Source: Helicobacteraceae bacterium (lineage in GTDB: Bacteria; Campylobacterota; Campylobacteria; Campylobacterales; SZUA-545). From it: a stretch of 12,759 nucleotides of DNA. How positions within the stretch are numbered: position 1 is the first letter of the stretch; each line of letters begins with the position of its first letter. The notes under the pieces were generated by a model. It was not told where the DNA came from, did not search any database, and worked only from the letters and a program-made list of their open reading frames with translations. This document shows positions 1 through 7,097 of the stretch, piece by piece. The stretch covers positions 1-12,759 of the forward strand of contig JAISMA010000154.1 in NCBI GenBank assembly GCA_031276985.1, read 5' to 3'. The position numbers and the translations under genes are program-made.

Positions 1-177
1 TATACCCGCGCTATAGAATTAGAGCCAAACTATGCGGACGCATACGTTAATCGCGGCGGCGTTTATAAAGAATCGGGCGATATTAAAGCCGCGATCAACG
101 ACGCGCTAAAAGCGAAAGAACTTGGCGACGACGAACTGTATGAACAACTTAAAGAGGAAAATCTTTTGCAAGAGTAA
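1..177 (+). CDS. TPR-repeat protein, C-terminal fragment
   Basis: The reading frame is open from the first base and stops with TAA at 175-177, giving the last 58 residues of a protein that begins outside the window. The visible part contains a tetratricopeptide-type helix pair: AIELEPNYADAYVNRGGVY, then ESGDIKAAINDALKAKELG, with the usual small, aromatic and Pro positions, followed by a charged tail ending LLQE. TPR units mediate protein-protein contacts; the partner cannot be told from this fragment. The gene converges on the tRNA-Leu gene, 18 bp away on the other strand. The TPR call is fairly firm; the function of the whole protein is unknown. Confidence 0.75.
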   Translation, partial: YTRAIELEPNYADAYVNRGGVYKESGDIKAAINDALKAKELGDDELYEQLKEENLLQE

Positions 178-195
178 CGCGAATATTCGCTGAAG

Positions 196-280
196 TGGTG
201 CCGAGAGGGGGAATCGAACCCCCACGCCTTGCGGCGCCGGATTTTGAGTCCGGTGCGTCTACCAGTTCCACCATCTCGGC
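196..280 (-). tRNA. tRNA-Leu (anticodon CAA)
   Basis: Read on the minus strand, this 85-nt element begins GCCGAGATGG and ends CTCTCGGCACCA, so the acceptor stem GCCGAGA/TCTCGGC closes perfectly and the CCA tail is encoded. The anticodon stem CCGGA/TCCGG encloses the loop CTCAAAA, giving anticodon CAA, which reads the UUG leucine codon. A short variable-arm hairpin (GCGCCGCAAGGCGT) marks it as a class II tRNA, and the T-arm reads GGGGGTTCGATTCCCCC. The D-loop GGTAGACGCA also fits tRNA-Leu. It is transcribed away from flgA. Confidence 0.95.
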
Positions 281-293
281 TTTGAAAAACGCG

Positions 294-299
294 ATTGTA
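294..299 (-). promoter_or_regulatory. -10 box for tRNA-Leu
   Basis: On the minus strand the sequence TGCTACAAT lies 13 nt before the mature 5' end of the tRNA. This is a TACAAT -10 hexamer with an extended TGn motif. No convincing -35 box is seen upstream, which fits the weak -35 requirement of Campylobacterota housekeeping promoters. Confidence 0.5.
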
Positions 300-371
300 G
301 CAAAAAACGTTGAAATTTGGCGCAACCGCGCTTTCAAGCCCGTTCTCGCCGCGCTTTTTTGCGCCAAACGA

Positions 372-377
372 TACAAT
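372..377 (+). promoter_or_regulatory. -10 box for flgA-ubiX
   Basis: TACAAT lies 25 nt before the flgA ATG in an AT-rich stretch (GATACAATTATAAG). No good -35 hexamer is present. It matches the -10 boxes in front of the two tRNAs and mqnE in this window. A flagellar sigma-54 site was looked for in the same interval, but the GG-to-GC spacing was wrong. Confidence 0.4.
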
Positions 378-402
378 TATAAGACCAATTCAAAGGCGAA
401 AG

Positions 403-1284
403 ATGAAAATTTGCAGCGTTTTACTCGCGATTTGTTTGGGCTTGATCGCCGACGTTTTTGTTTTAGAAAATAGCTATTTGATAAACGACGAGGAAATCAG
501 AGCTTCCGATCTTATTAAAATCGACGCCGAATCGGATTTTACCGTCGATAGATTTGAAAATAAAAGCGCCGTTCAAACGCCGCTTAGCAAACTAAAACGA
601 ATATTTAGCGAGCGCAATATATCTGTCGACTCGCAATATCCGATTGTTACGTTTTATTATTCGCGCGATATTGATTTAGAGCTTATCAAAGAAGCGTTAA
701 AAGATCGTTTTACGGAAACCTATCCGTCGATTAACGTAGACGATATAAAGATCGCGCCTATGTCGTTTAGCGATATAAGCGCTCTTGAAATCGCGCAGGT
801 TGATATTTCGCCCAACGCGCTTAGACGTAACAAGGGCAGTTTCGCGGTTTGGCTCGGCGCTAACGACGAAAAGGTAAAACGGCTATTTTTTTCCTTTGAG
901 ATCGCGGCGCATTTGCGCGTTTTGCAAGCCGCCAAACAGATCGAGCGCGGAACGATATTGTCCAGCGATAACCTTAAAGAAGTTTTGATAGCTTTCGAGC
1001 ATATATCCGCTAAACCGATCGATAAATCCGCGCTAGGCAAAATCGCGGCGAAAAACAGACTAAACAAAGGCGAGATTATCACCGATCGCGTAGTAGCCGC
1101 GCTTCCCGACGTGAGAAAAAATTCGCAAATTACGACGGAACTTATTAGAAACGGCATAAAAATATCGTTTATAGGCGTCGCTCAAAAAGACGCAAATATC
1201 GGCGAGCTTGTAGCGATAAAAGATCAGAATAAGCGCGTTTTCACCGCTAGGATAATATCAAAAGAGTTGGCGAGGATAGAATGA
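403..1284 (+). CDS. flgA: Flagellar P-ring assembly chaperone FlgA
   Basis: FlgA is the periplasmic chaperone that helps FlgI subunits build the P ring of the flagellar basal body. The protein (293 aa from ATG 403) starts with a hydrophobic export signal (MKICSVLLAICLGLIADVF). A poorly conserved middle follows, then a SAF/FlgA-type C-terminal domain: about residues 173-232 contain VLQAAKQIERGTILSSDNLKEV-like SAF spacing and NKGEIITDRVV. The protein ends with the FlgA hallmark NIGELVAIKDQNKRVFTARII (about 265-285). The start at 403 is preferred over an upstream in-frame ATG at 310 because it gives an export signal immediately, has AAAGGCGA upstream, and sits downstream of the TACAAT box. The stop overlaps the ubiX start (ATGA). 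The flgA-ubiX pair is, from memory, conserved in Campylobacter. It is somewhat long for the family because of the middle region. Confidence 0.85.
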   Translation: MKICSVLLAICLGLIADVFVLENSYLINDEEIRASDLIKIDAESDFTVDRFENKSAVQTPLSKLKRIFSERNISVDSQYPIVTFYYSRDIDLELIKEALKDRFTETYPSINVDDIKIAPMSFSDISALEIAQVDISPNALRRNKGSFAVWLGANDEKVKRLFFSFEIAAHLRVLQAAKQIERGTILSSDNLKEVLIAFEHISAKPIDKSALGKIAAKNRLNKGEIITDRVVAALPDVRKNSQITTELIRNGIKISFIGVAQKDANIGELVAIKDQNKRVFTARIISKELARIE

Positions 1285-1796
1285 AAATCATCGTTGGGAT
1301 TAGCGGGGCAAGCGCCGCGAGTTTAGGGCTTAAAGCCTACGATCTAATACCGAAAAACCATGAGAAATATCTTGTGGTAAGCAAACGCGCCAAAACCGTT
1401 TTGCAAAAAGAGGAAGGCTACGATAACGACGATATATCCGCGCCAATCGCAAGCGGATCGTTTGGATCTGACGGCATGCTTATCGCGCCTTGCAGCATGA
1501 ATACGCTGGCGAAAATATCATGCGGAATCGCCGATAATCTTCTCACTCGCGCCGCCGCCGTAACGATCAAAGAAAAACGTCGTCTCGTTTTAGCTCCGCG
1601 AGAAATGCCTTTTGATCCGATCGCGCTTAAAAATATGTTAAGACTTTCGAGGCTTGGCGCGGTTATAGCGCCGCCAATTTTGGGCTACTATTCCGATCGG
1701 CAAACGATCGAGGATTTAGAGCGTTTTATCATTGGCAGGTGGTTTGATCTGCTTGGAATTGAAAACGATCTGTATCGGCGCTGGGGATCGCGATAG
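1281..1796 (+). CDS. ubiX: Flavin prenyltransferase UbiX
   Basis: UbiX joins a dimethylallyl group from DMAP to FMN to make prenylated FMN, the cofactor of UbiD-type decarboxylases. The 171-aa protein has the family's flavin-binding start (IIVGISGAS, residues 3-11), the central APCSMNTLAKI motif (69-79), GIADNLLTRAA (82-92) and the conserved KEKRRLVLAPREMP segment (98-110), where the arginine and glutamate belong to the active site in studied homologues. Length is slightly below the usual 185-200 aa. The start codon overlaps the flgA stop by 4 bp, so the two are translationally coupled. The partner UbiD is not in the window; in an organism using the futalosine pathway (mqnE is nearby) it could serve late menaquinone decarboxylation. 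Family assignment is very safe; the pathway role is inference. Confidence 0.93.
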   Translation: MKIIVGISGASAASLGLKAYDLIPKNHEKYLVVSKRAKTVLQKEEGYDNDDISAPIASGSFGSDGMLIAPCSMNTLAKISCGIADNLLTRAAAVTIKEKRRLVLAPREMPFDPIALKNMLRLSRLGAVIAPPILGYYSDRQTIEDLERFIIGRWFDLLGIENDLYRRWGSR

Positions 1797-1811
1797 ATCA
1801 AGCCGTTTCGA

Positions 1812-1828
1812 CGCGCCGCGAAAGCGCG
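1812..1828 (+). terminator. Weak hairpin after ubiX
   Basis: CGCGC (1812-1816) can pair with GCGCG (1824-1828) across a 7-nt loop, 15 bp after the ubiX stop. No T-run follows, so intrinsic termination is doubtful. It may only be a GC-rich spacer hairpin. Confidence 0.2.
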
Positions 1829-1888
1829 ATCGGCAAAGTTTAATGTCGCGCTTGTTAGCATTCGCAAAAAGACTATAAGGATTATTAA

Positions 1889-3484
1889 ATGGTTACGACG
1901 ACGGGCATAACTCAACGTTACGGTTCGCGGGTGTTGTTTGAAAACATAAATCTGACGCTGGACAAAGGCAAGCGTTACGGCTTGATCGGCGCAAACGGCG
2001 CGGGCAAAACGACCTTTTTGAAGATTTTGACGGGTCAGATTGAGCCTAGTTCCGGCTCTGTTTTTGTCGATCCAAACATTCGGACGGGCGTTTTGGATCA
2101 AAATCAGTTCGCATACGAAAATTACACGCTTTTCGACGCGGTTTTGATGGGCAATAAGCGCCTTTACGACGCGATGAAAGAGAAGGAAAAACTCTACGCC
2201 GAAGGCGCTTTCGACGACGAAAAGGTCAATAACCGCCTTGCGGAGCTGGAGATGATCACCGCCGAAGAAGATCCGACGTACGAAGCCGACACGCGGGTAA
2301 CGAAAATTTTGGAAGAGCTTGGCTTTGACGAAGATCGGCGGCAAAAAAAGATGAGCGAAATAACGGGCGCCGAGAAATTCAAGGTACTTTTGGCGAAGGT
2401 TTTGTTTCCAAATCCCGACGCGCTGTTTTTGGACGAACCCACGAACAACCTCGATCTGCCGTCGATCGCGTGGCTTGAGGAGCGGCTCATTCGCCATGAG
2501 GGGACGATTGTCGTCGTGTCGCACGATCGCCACTTTCTGAACGCGGTTTGCACGCATATGCTTGACGTGGATTATAAAACAATCCGCGAATTTACGGGCA
2601 ATTACGACGATTGGTATATCGCCGCGACGATCATAAGCAAACAAACCGAGCTGGAACGCGAAAAAAAGCTCAAAGAAAAGGCGGAGCTGGAGAAGTTCAT
2701 CGCGCGTTTTAGCGCCAACGCATCCAAAGCAAAGCAAGCCACGAGTCGCCAAAAGCAGCTTGAAAAACTCGATATAGAGGCGATCAAACCCTCGTCGCGG
2801 CGCGATCCGAGCATTGTTTTTAAGCCCAACCGCAAGATTGGCAACGAGGCTTTGAAGGTGGAAAATCTATCAAAAAGTTACGGATCGCACAAGGTGTTCG
2901 AAAATCTGAATTTCATTTTCGAGCCAAAAGACAAGGTTGCGCTAATCGGCGCAAACGGCGTGGGCAAGACGACCTTTTGCAAGATACTAGCGGGCGAGCT
3001 TGAGGCGGATAAAGGCGCGGTCAAATGGGGCGAAACCGTGCAAAAAGGCTATTTTCCGCAGGATACCGCCGATCGCATAAACGGCGCGGCGACGCTCTAC
3101 GAATGGTTAAGAGCGTTTGACAAGAAAGCCGATTTGGGCGTGATCAGAAACTGCTTGGGGCGCATGCTTTTTAGCGGCGAGGAGCAAGAAAAGAGCGTTT
3201 CGGGCGCAAGCGGAGGCGAAAAACATAGAATGGCGCTTGCGAAATTGATGCTTGAAGGCGGTAATTTTTTGGTGCTAGACGAGCCGACAAATCATCTCGA
3301 TTTGGAGGCGATTGTGGCGTTAGGCGAAGCGCTTTATCAGTTTGAAGGCGCGGTTATATGCGTCGCGCACGATCGCGAACTGATCGACGCTTTCGCAAAC
3401 CGCGTGATCGCTTTTGGCGAGGACGGAAGCGTAACGGATTTTATAGGCTCTTACGAGGAGTTTCAGGCGCGAGGCGCAAAATAA
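1889..3484 (+). CDS. ABC-F family ATPase, YbiT type
   Basis: ABC-F proteins are soluble twin-ATPase factors that bind the ribosomal E site and modulate translation; they have no membrane domain. This 531-aa protein has Walker A1 GANGAGKT (34-41), Walker B1 LFLDEPTNNLDL (179-190) and H-loop SHDRHFL (211-217). A charged P-site-tRNA-interacting linker follows (about 250-320, with FSANASKAKQATSR). The second cassette has Walker A2 GANGVGKT (354-361), signature ASGGEKHRM (440-448), Walker B2 LVLDEPTNHLDLEA (461-474) and H-loop AHDREL (493-498). Length and motif spelling match E. coli YbiT (about 530 aa) better than EttA or Uup. The first-cassette signature is degenerate (EITGAEKFK, about 157-165), as I recall for YbiT too. 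ATG 1889 has AAGGA about 7 nt upstream. It may be transcribed with ubiX or from its own promoter. Confidence 0.9.
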   Translation: MVTTTGITQRYGSRVLFENINLTLDKGKRYGLIGANGAGKTTFLKILTGQIEPSSGSVFVDPNIRTGVLDQNQFAYENYTLFDAVLMGNKRLYDAMKEKEKLYAEGAFDDEKVNNRLAELEMITAEEDPTYEADTRVTKILEELGFDEDRRQKKMSEITGAEKFKVLLAKVLFPNPDALFLDEPTNNLDLPSIAWLEERLIRHEGTIVVVSHDRHFLNAVCTHMLDVDYKTIREFTGNYDDWYIAATIISKQTELEREKKLKEKAELEKFIARFSANASKAKQATSRQKQLEKLDIEAIKPSSRRDPSIVFKPNRKIGNEALKVENLSKSYGSHKVFENLNFIFEPKDKVALIGANGVGKTTFCKILAGELEADKGAVKWGETVQKGYFPQDTADRINGAATLYEWLRAFDKKADLGVIRNCLGRMLFSGEEQEKSVSGASGGEKHRMALAKLMLEGGNFLVLDEPTNHLDLEAIVALGEALYQFEGAVICVAHDRELIDAFANRVIAFGEDGSVTDFIGSYEEFQARGAK

Positions 3485-3485
3485 G

Positions 3486-3512
3486 CCGCCAAACGATCGC
3501 CAAATTTGGCGG
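3486..3512 (+). terminator. Possible hairpin terminator after the ABC-F gene
   Basis: CCGCCAAA (3486-3493) pairs perfectly with TTTGGCGG (3505-3512) around an 11-nt loop, beginning two bases after the ABC-F stop codon. There is no T-tract behind the stem (GGATAAAAG follows), so it may only slow or protect the transcript. It separates the ABC-F gene from the chemotaxis operon. Confidence 0.35.
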
Positions 3513-3571
3513 GATAAAAGCGCTGCGAGAACCAAAAATGCGCTAAACTTTGCTTAATTTTCGGCGGGCGC

Positions 3572-3606
3572 AAGAAGGATTTTGAAATAAAGAAGGATTT
3601 TGAAAT
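3572..3606 (+). repeat. Duplicated ribosome-binding segment before cheR
   Basis: The 17-bp sequence AAGAAGGATTTTGAAAT occurs at 3572-3588 and again at 3590-3606, a perfect tandem copy with an 18-bp period. Each copy carries an AAGGA Shine-Dalgarno sequence 8 nt before a start-codon position. In the second copy the end reads ATG (the cheR start); in the first it reads ATA. The result is two ribosome-docking sequences, of which only the proximal one faces a start codon. Confidence 0.85.
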
Positions 3607-4441
3607 GACGACGGGATTAAACGACATCAGCCGCGACGAGTTTAAGCTGTTTCAAGATTACATTTATAAAAACGTGGGCATTTCGCTTGCCGATCATAAA
3701 ATAACGCTAGTGCAAGGCAGACTTTCAAAACGCCTTCGCGCGCTTGGATTAAATAGTTATAAAGAGTACTACGATTATATGATCGCCGATCGTACGGGCG
3801 AAGAAGAATATCATCTTATAAGCGCGATCAGCACGAACGTTACGCAATTTTTTCGAGAAAGCTCTCAATGGGATTTTCTAAAAGAACAACTGCCGAATAT
3901 ACTCGCCCAAAAAGCCGACAAAAAACTGCGAATATGGTCCGCCGCATGCTCTAGCGGCGAAGAGCCGTATTCGATCGCGATCTTTTTACACGCCAACATT
4001 CGAGATTTTTCGCAATGGGATATAAATATATTGGCAAGCGATATTTCAAAAAGAGTTTTAACAAAAGCGCAAAGCGGCGTTTATGAAGAAAAAGACGTAC
4101 AAGGCGTGCCGCGCAATTTATTGACTTCATATTTTACGGCGCGGCAGAGCGAGGCTGGCGAACGCGCATATCAAATAATAGATCCTATTAAAAAAATGAT
4201 AACCTTTAGAATGTTCAATCTGGTTTACGACAGCTTTAATCTGTTTTATTCGCATTTTGACATTATATTTTGCAGAAACGTTATGATCTATTTCGACGCG
4301 CAAACTCAACAAAGGCTTATAAGCTCGTATCATAAAACGTTAATCGACAAAGGCTTGTTGTTTGTGGGACACAGCGAATCGCTCACCAGAAACAAAGACG
4401 AGTTCAAGCTGTTGAAACCGTCGATTTATCAAAAAATATGA
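3605..4441 (+). CDS. cheR: Chemotaxis protein methyltransferase CheR
   Basis: CheR uses S-adenosylmethionine to methylate glutamates on chemoreceptors, the positive arm of adaptation. The 278-aa protein has the all-alpha N-terminal domain (about 8-75), the TQFFRE segment (80-85) and the SAM-binding loop WSAACSSGEEPYS (111-123). Further conserved parts are ASDIS (144-148), FCRNVMIYFD (222-231) and GHSESL (255-260). Every family landmark is present, so it should be active. I see no C-terminal receptor-tethering or TPR extension. ATG 3605 has AAGGA 8 nt upstream, in the second copy of a duplicated leader. Its stop TGA lies just before the next gene, whose start overlaps or is 11 nt away, so cheR heads a four-gene operon. 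Confidence 0.96.
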   Translation: MTTGLNDISRDEFKLFQDYIYKNVGISLADHKITLVQGRLSKRLRALGLNSYKEYYDYMIADRTGEEEYHLISAISTNVTQFFRESSQWDFLKEQLPNILAQKADKKLRIWSAACSSGEEPYSIAIFLHANIRDFSQWDINILASDISKRVLTKAQSGVYEEKDVQGVPRNLLTSYFTARQSEAGERAYQIIDPIKKMITFRMFNLVYDSFNLFYSHFDIIFCRNVMIYFDAQTQQRLISSYHKTLIDKGLLFVGHSESLTRNKDEFKLLKPSIYQKI

Positions 4442-4452
4442 AAGGCGACGCA

Positions 4453-5331
4453 ATGACGACGCAAGAGATGAACGACGAAGATCTTATCGCAGAGCTATCT
4501 CGCAGGCTAAACGAAAAAAACGCCTCGATAAAAGAGACGGAATTTTTGACCAAAAAACTACTCGCGCTAAACGAAAAAACCAAAGAGAGCGAAGCGATCA
4601 AAGATCGCTTTATGTCGATAGTTAAAAACTCGTTTTCAAATCCGATAAAACCGTTGCTAGAACTAGCCGATAGCCTAACAAGCAAAAGCGGCGGCGAGAT
4701 TGCCGCGATCGCGGATAAGATCAATATCGAATTGTTGCGGCTTGATTTTGAGCTTACCAATATCTTTGCCGCGACGGAGATTGAAGAGGGTAAAATAAAC
4801 AACGCGTATTCAAGCATAAACTTTAGCGATATTTTTCAAAAGGCGCATAACGCTTTGCGCTATCTGATTAAAGAGAAAAAACTCGCCGTTCTTTTGAGCG
4901 CATGCGAAGATAGCGGTTTTGTCGCCGACGAGCGCAAAATATACGTTATTTTAATAAATCTGCTTTCAAACGCCTGCGAATTTTCTTATTTTGAATCGAA
5001 CGTGATCGTCGAGCTAAAAAAACTAGAAAACGATTTTTTAATTTCGGTAACGGATTTTGGAGAGGGCGTACACGTGCAATACGCCGCGCAGGCTTATTGC
5101 AGATTCGCGCAATTTAGCGGCGGCAAAACGCGATCTCGTCAGGGGCTTGGTCTTGGACTTAGCGTCGCTAGAGGTTTTTGCGAAGCTATGGACGGGGCGA
5201 TCGATTTTGAAAGCAAAGAGGGACAAACGATCTTTCGCGTAAAATTTCCAATCGCGAATAAATCTGGCGCCAGCGATCCAAATCGAGGCGATCTATTCGA
5301 CGATTTCAAAAAAAACGCCGTGGAGTTATAA
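4453..5331 (+). CDS. Histidine-kinase-like protein lacking the phosphoacceptor His
   Basis: This 292-aa soluble protein has no membrane segment. A coiled-coil-like N-terminus (about 10-50) leads into a HisKA-like helix where F-x5-H-E-L-R-T-P is expected but DRFMSIVKNSFSNP (51-64) is found: Asn59 (codon 4627-4629) stands in place of His. The HATPase_c domain looks complete: N-box INLLSNACEFS (168-178), G1 DFGEG (201-205), F-box CRFAQF (216-221) and G2 GLGLGLS (231-237). So ATP binding is probably kept while autophosphorylation on the usual residue is lost. I chose ATG 4453 because AAAGG lies 7 nt upstream; ATG 4438, overlapping the cheR stop, is the alternative and adds five residues. It sits between cheR and cheD, so a role in chemotaxis adaptation is inferred, perhaps as an ATP-dependent scaffold or regulator. 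Confidence 0.8.
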   Translation: MTTQEMNDEDLIAELSRRLNEKNASIKETEFLTKKLLALNEKTKESEAIKDRFMSIVKNSFSNPIKPLLELADSLTSKSGGEIAAIADKINIELLRLDFELTNIFAATEIEEGKINNAYSSINFSDIFQKAHNALRYLIKEKKLAVLLSACEDSGFVADERKIYVILINLLSNACEFSYFESNVIVELKKLENDFLISVTDFGEGVHVQYAAQAYCRFAQFSGGKTRSRQGLGLGLSVARGFCEAMDGAIDFESKEGQTIFRVKFPIANKSGASDPNRGDLFDDFKKNAVEL

Positions 5332-5332
5332 C

Positions 5333-5824
5333 TTGGATGCGGGTTTTGGCGCAACGGATAAGGTTTATCCGCGCCATTTTATTCACGTCGGCGAGATATA
5401 TATCGCTGAAAAACCTTCCGAAATCGCCACAGTGCTTGGCTCTTGCGTGGGAGTTTGTTTGTTTGATCGTAGATTGAAAATCGGCGGGCTTAATCACTAT
5501 CTTTTGCCGCTTTGGAACGGCAACGGGCTTAAAAGCCCGAAATTTGGCAACGTATCGATTCCAAAAATGATCGAACAGATGAAGGCGTTAGGCTGTAAAA
5601 TCGGCGATATGGAGGCGAAAGTTTTTGGCGGCGCAAGCGTTAGCGCCACAAACTTAGAAGATATGATGATCGGTAAAAAAAATATCGTTATCGCAAAAGA
5701 AATTTTGGCTCAAAATAAAATTCCGATCGTAGCGGAGGATACGGGCGGCAGGCGCGGCAGAAGGATCGTTATGAGAAGCGACGATAATCGCGTTTGGCTA
5801 CGCTATACGGGAACGGAGGGTTAA
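5333..5824 (+). CDS. cheD: Chemoreceptor glutamine deamidase CheD
   Basis: CheD hydrolyses particular receptor glutamines to glutamates and, in species with CheC, shuttles between receptors and CheC. The 163-aa protein shows the catalytic cysteine in ATVLGSCVGVCLFD (Cys38), with Thr33 close by, the catalytic histidine in GGLNHYLLP (His55), and the conserved VFGGASV (97-103) and GGRRGRRIV (138-146) segments. The start is TTG at 5333, with TGGAG 7 nt before it and one base after the upstream stop. The nearby ATG at 5337 is out of frame and the next in-frame ATG is far inside the domain, so TTG is well supported. No CheC gene is visible here. The position between the kinase-like gene and cheB completes the adaptation operon. 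Confidence 0.95.
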   Translation: MDAGFGATDKVYPRHFIHVGEIYIAEKPSEIATVLGSCVGVCLFDRRLKIGGLNHYLLPLWNGNGLKSPKFGNVSIPKMIEQMKALGCKIGDMEAKVFGGASVSATNLEDMMIGKKNIVIAKEILAQNKIPIVAEDTGGRRGRRIVMRSDDNRVWLRYTGTEG

Positions 5825-5828
5825 CGGC

Positions 5829-6854
5829 ATGGGCGTTACAGTTTTGATCGCGGAATTTGGCGGCGGCTTGAAGCATGGAACGGCGCGTGAAATACTCAAA
5901 AAAGACCCGCAATTTACGATCGCGGCGACCGTAAAAGACATATTCAGCGCGCATAATCAAGCGGAAAAAATACGTCCGGATCTAATCTGTTTGGATTACG
6001 AAACGCAACAGGTAGATTACGCGCCGCATTTAAGAAAATTAGCGCCGCTTGCGATCCCCGTTTTGATCTATTCTCCTCTGAATGCAAATTCCGCGAAACT
6101 CGCGCTTGAGGCAATAACGCAAGGAGCGATTGATTTTGTCGTTAAACCGCGCGATTATGGTTTGGCGGCGGAAAAAGAGTTTGTCGACAAAATTCGCGGC
6201 GCGGCGAAATCAAAAATCGGTCAACCCAACGGCGCTAACCGCCCCAAACCGCCGACGTCATTGGCGCAATACGCGGCTAGAAAAAAAATTATCGCCATAG
6301 GCGCAAGCACGGGAGGCACGGAAGCGCTAAAAGAGGTGTTAATACGCATGCCAAAAAACAGTCCTGCGATAGTGATTGTACAGCATATGCCCGCGAATTT
6401 TACTGGACCTTTCGCGCAGCGCCTCGATTCTTTATGCCAAATTAAAATTAAAGAAGCTCAAAACGGCGACGAGGCGCTAGTAAATCAAGCGCTGATCGCG
6501 CCGGGCGATCGGCATATGTTTTTGCGCCGAAACGCTTCTGGATATTTTGTGGAAATAGCGGACGGCGAAAAAATTTCTGGACATCGCCCAAGCGTGGACG
6601 CGCTTTTTGAATCGGTGGCGCAATACGCGGGCGCGAGCGCGGTCGGCGTGATTTTGACGGGAATGGGCGGCGACGGCGCGCGCGGTTTGCTCAAAATGCA
6701 TGAGGCGGGCGCGAAAACGGTGGCGCAAGACGAAAAAACGTGCGTGGTTTTTGGCATGCCAAAGGTGGCAATCGAGCTTGGAGCGGTGGATAGGATCGCG
6801 CCGCTAGAGGCGATTCCCGCAGTCGCTTTGCAGTTTGCGGCTGAAATTGCGTAG
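5829..6854 (+). CDS. cheB: Chemotaxis methylesterase/deamidase CheB with degenerate receiver
   Basis: CheB removes receptor methyl esters and deamidates glutamines, opposing CheR. In the 341-aa protein the C-terminal esterase is intact: Ser160 in IGASTGGTEAL, His186 in IVQHMP, Asp282 in LTGMGGDGA, plus APGDRHMFL (224-232) and GHRPSVDALF (251-260). The N-terminal receiver (about 1-125) keeps Asp56 (ICLDYE), Ser82 (VLIYSP) and Lys106 (DFVVKP). The acidic pair that holds Mg2+ near residues 8-9 reads Ala-Glu instead of Asp-Asp, and the usual E-M-P-x-M-D-G after the Asp is replaced by ETQQVDY. Phosphorylation control may therefore be weak or changed. ATG 5829 follows a strong GGAGGG (5815-5820) and is 4 bp after the cheD stop. 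It is the last gene of the operon. Confidence 0.95.
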   Translation: MGVTVLIAEFGGGLKHGTAREILKKDPQFTIAATVKDIFSAHNQAEKIRPDLICLDYETQQVDYAPHLRKLAPLAIPVLIYSPLNANSAKLALEAITQGAIDFVVKPRDYGLAAEKEFVDKIRGAAKSKIGQPNGANRPKPPTSLAQYAARKKIIAIGASTGGTEALKEVLIRMPKNSPAIVIVQHMPANFTGPFAQRLDSLCQIKIKEAQNGDEALVNQALIAPGDRHMFLRRNASGYFVEIADGEKISGHRPSVDALFESVAQYAGASAVGVILTGMGGDGARGLLKMHEAGAKTVAQDEKTCVVFGMPKVAIELGAVDRIAPLEAIPAVALQFAAEIA

Positions 6855-6884
6855 AGCTTAAAGCAAATATAAGATTCAATACAC

Positions 6885-6890
6885 TACAAT
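6885..6890 (+). promoter_or_regulatory. -10 box for tRNA-Met
   Basis: CACTACAAT ends 20 nt before the mature tRNA 5' end and supplies a TACAAT -10 hexamer. The upstream side is AT-rich (AAATATAAGATTCAATA) but has no TTGACA-like -35, as with the other promoters in this window. Confidence 0.45.
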
Positions 6891-6910
6891 CCGCGCTTTA
6901 ATTCTCAAAC

Positions 6911-6987
6911 GGCAGAGTAGCTCAGGCGGTTAGAGCGTAGGATTCATAACCCTAAGGTCAAGGGTTCGACCCCCTTCTCTGCTACCA
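6911..6987 (+). tRNA. tRNA-Met (anticodon CAU)
   Basis: A 77-nt cloverleaf: acceptor GGCAGAG/CTCTGCT (with a G1-U72 pair), D-arm TAGCTCAGGCGGTTAGAGC, anticodon loop TTCATAA (anticodon CAU), variable loop AAGGTC, T-arm AAGGGTTCGACCCCCTT, and an encoded ACCA end. The G1-U72 pair and overall spelling fit an elongator tRNA-Met; the three G-C pairs typical of initiator tRNA are absent. A tRNA-Ile2, whose CAU anticodon is changed to lysidine-AU, cannot be fully excluded. Confidence 0.93.
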
Positions 6988-7097
6988 CCGACGGCAATTA
7001 GCTTCGTTGCCAATCTTGAAAAATCGATTTTAATTCCGCCGCTACGACTTTGTATTTCAAGGATTTCTGAGCAACGCAAATGGAGAGGGTTAAGAAA

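Noticed and set aside
310..402. Upstream start for flgA at ATG 310
   Set aside because: It would put 31 residues before the export signal and begin upstream of the likely promoter. ATG 403 has its own ribosome-binding sequence.
1852..1879. TTGTTA-N16-TATAAG promoter for the ABC-F gene
   Set aside because: The -10 box would overlap the ribosome-binding site and force a nearly leaderless mRNA, so it is probably chance.
1688..2752. 354-aa minus-strand frame opposite the ABC-F gene
   Set aside because: The composition is an antisense shadow with no domain or start signal, and the plus strand carries a complete ABC-F protein with all motifs.
6993..7011. Possible terminator after tRNA-Met (GGCAA/TTGCC)
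   Set aside because: The stem is only 5 bp with a 9-nt loop and no T-run, too weak to call.
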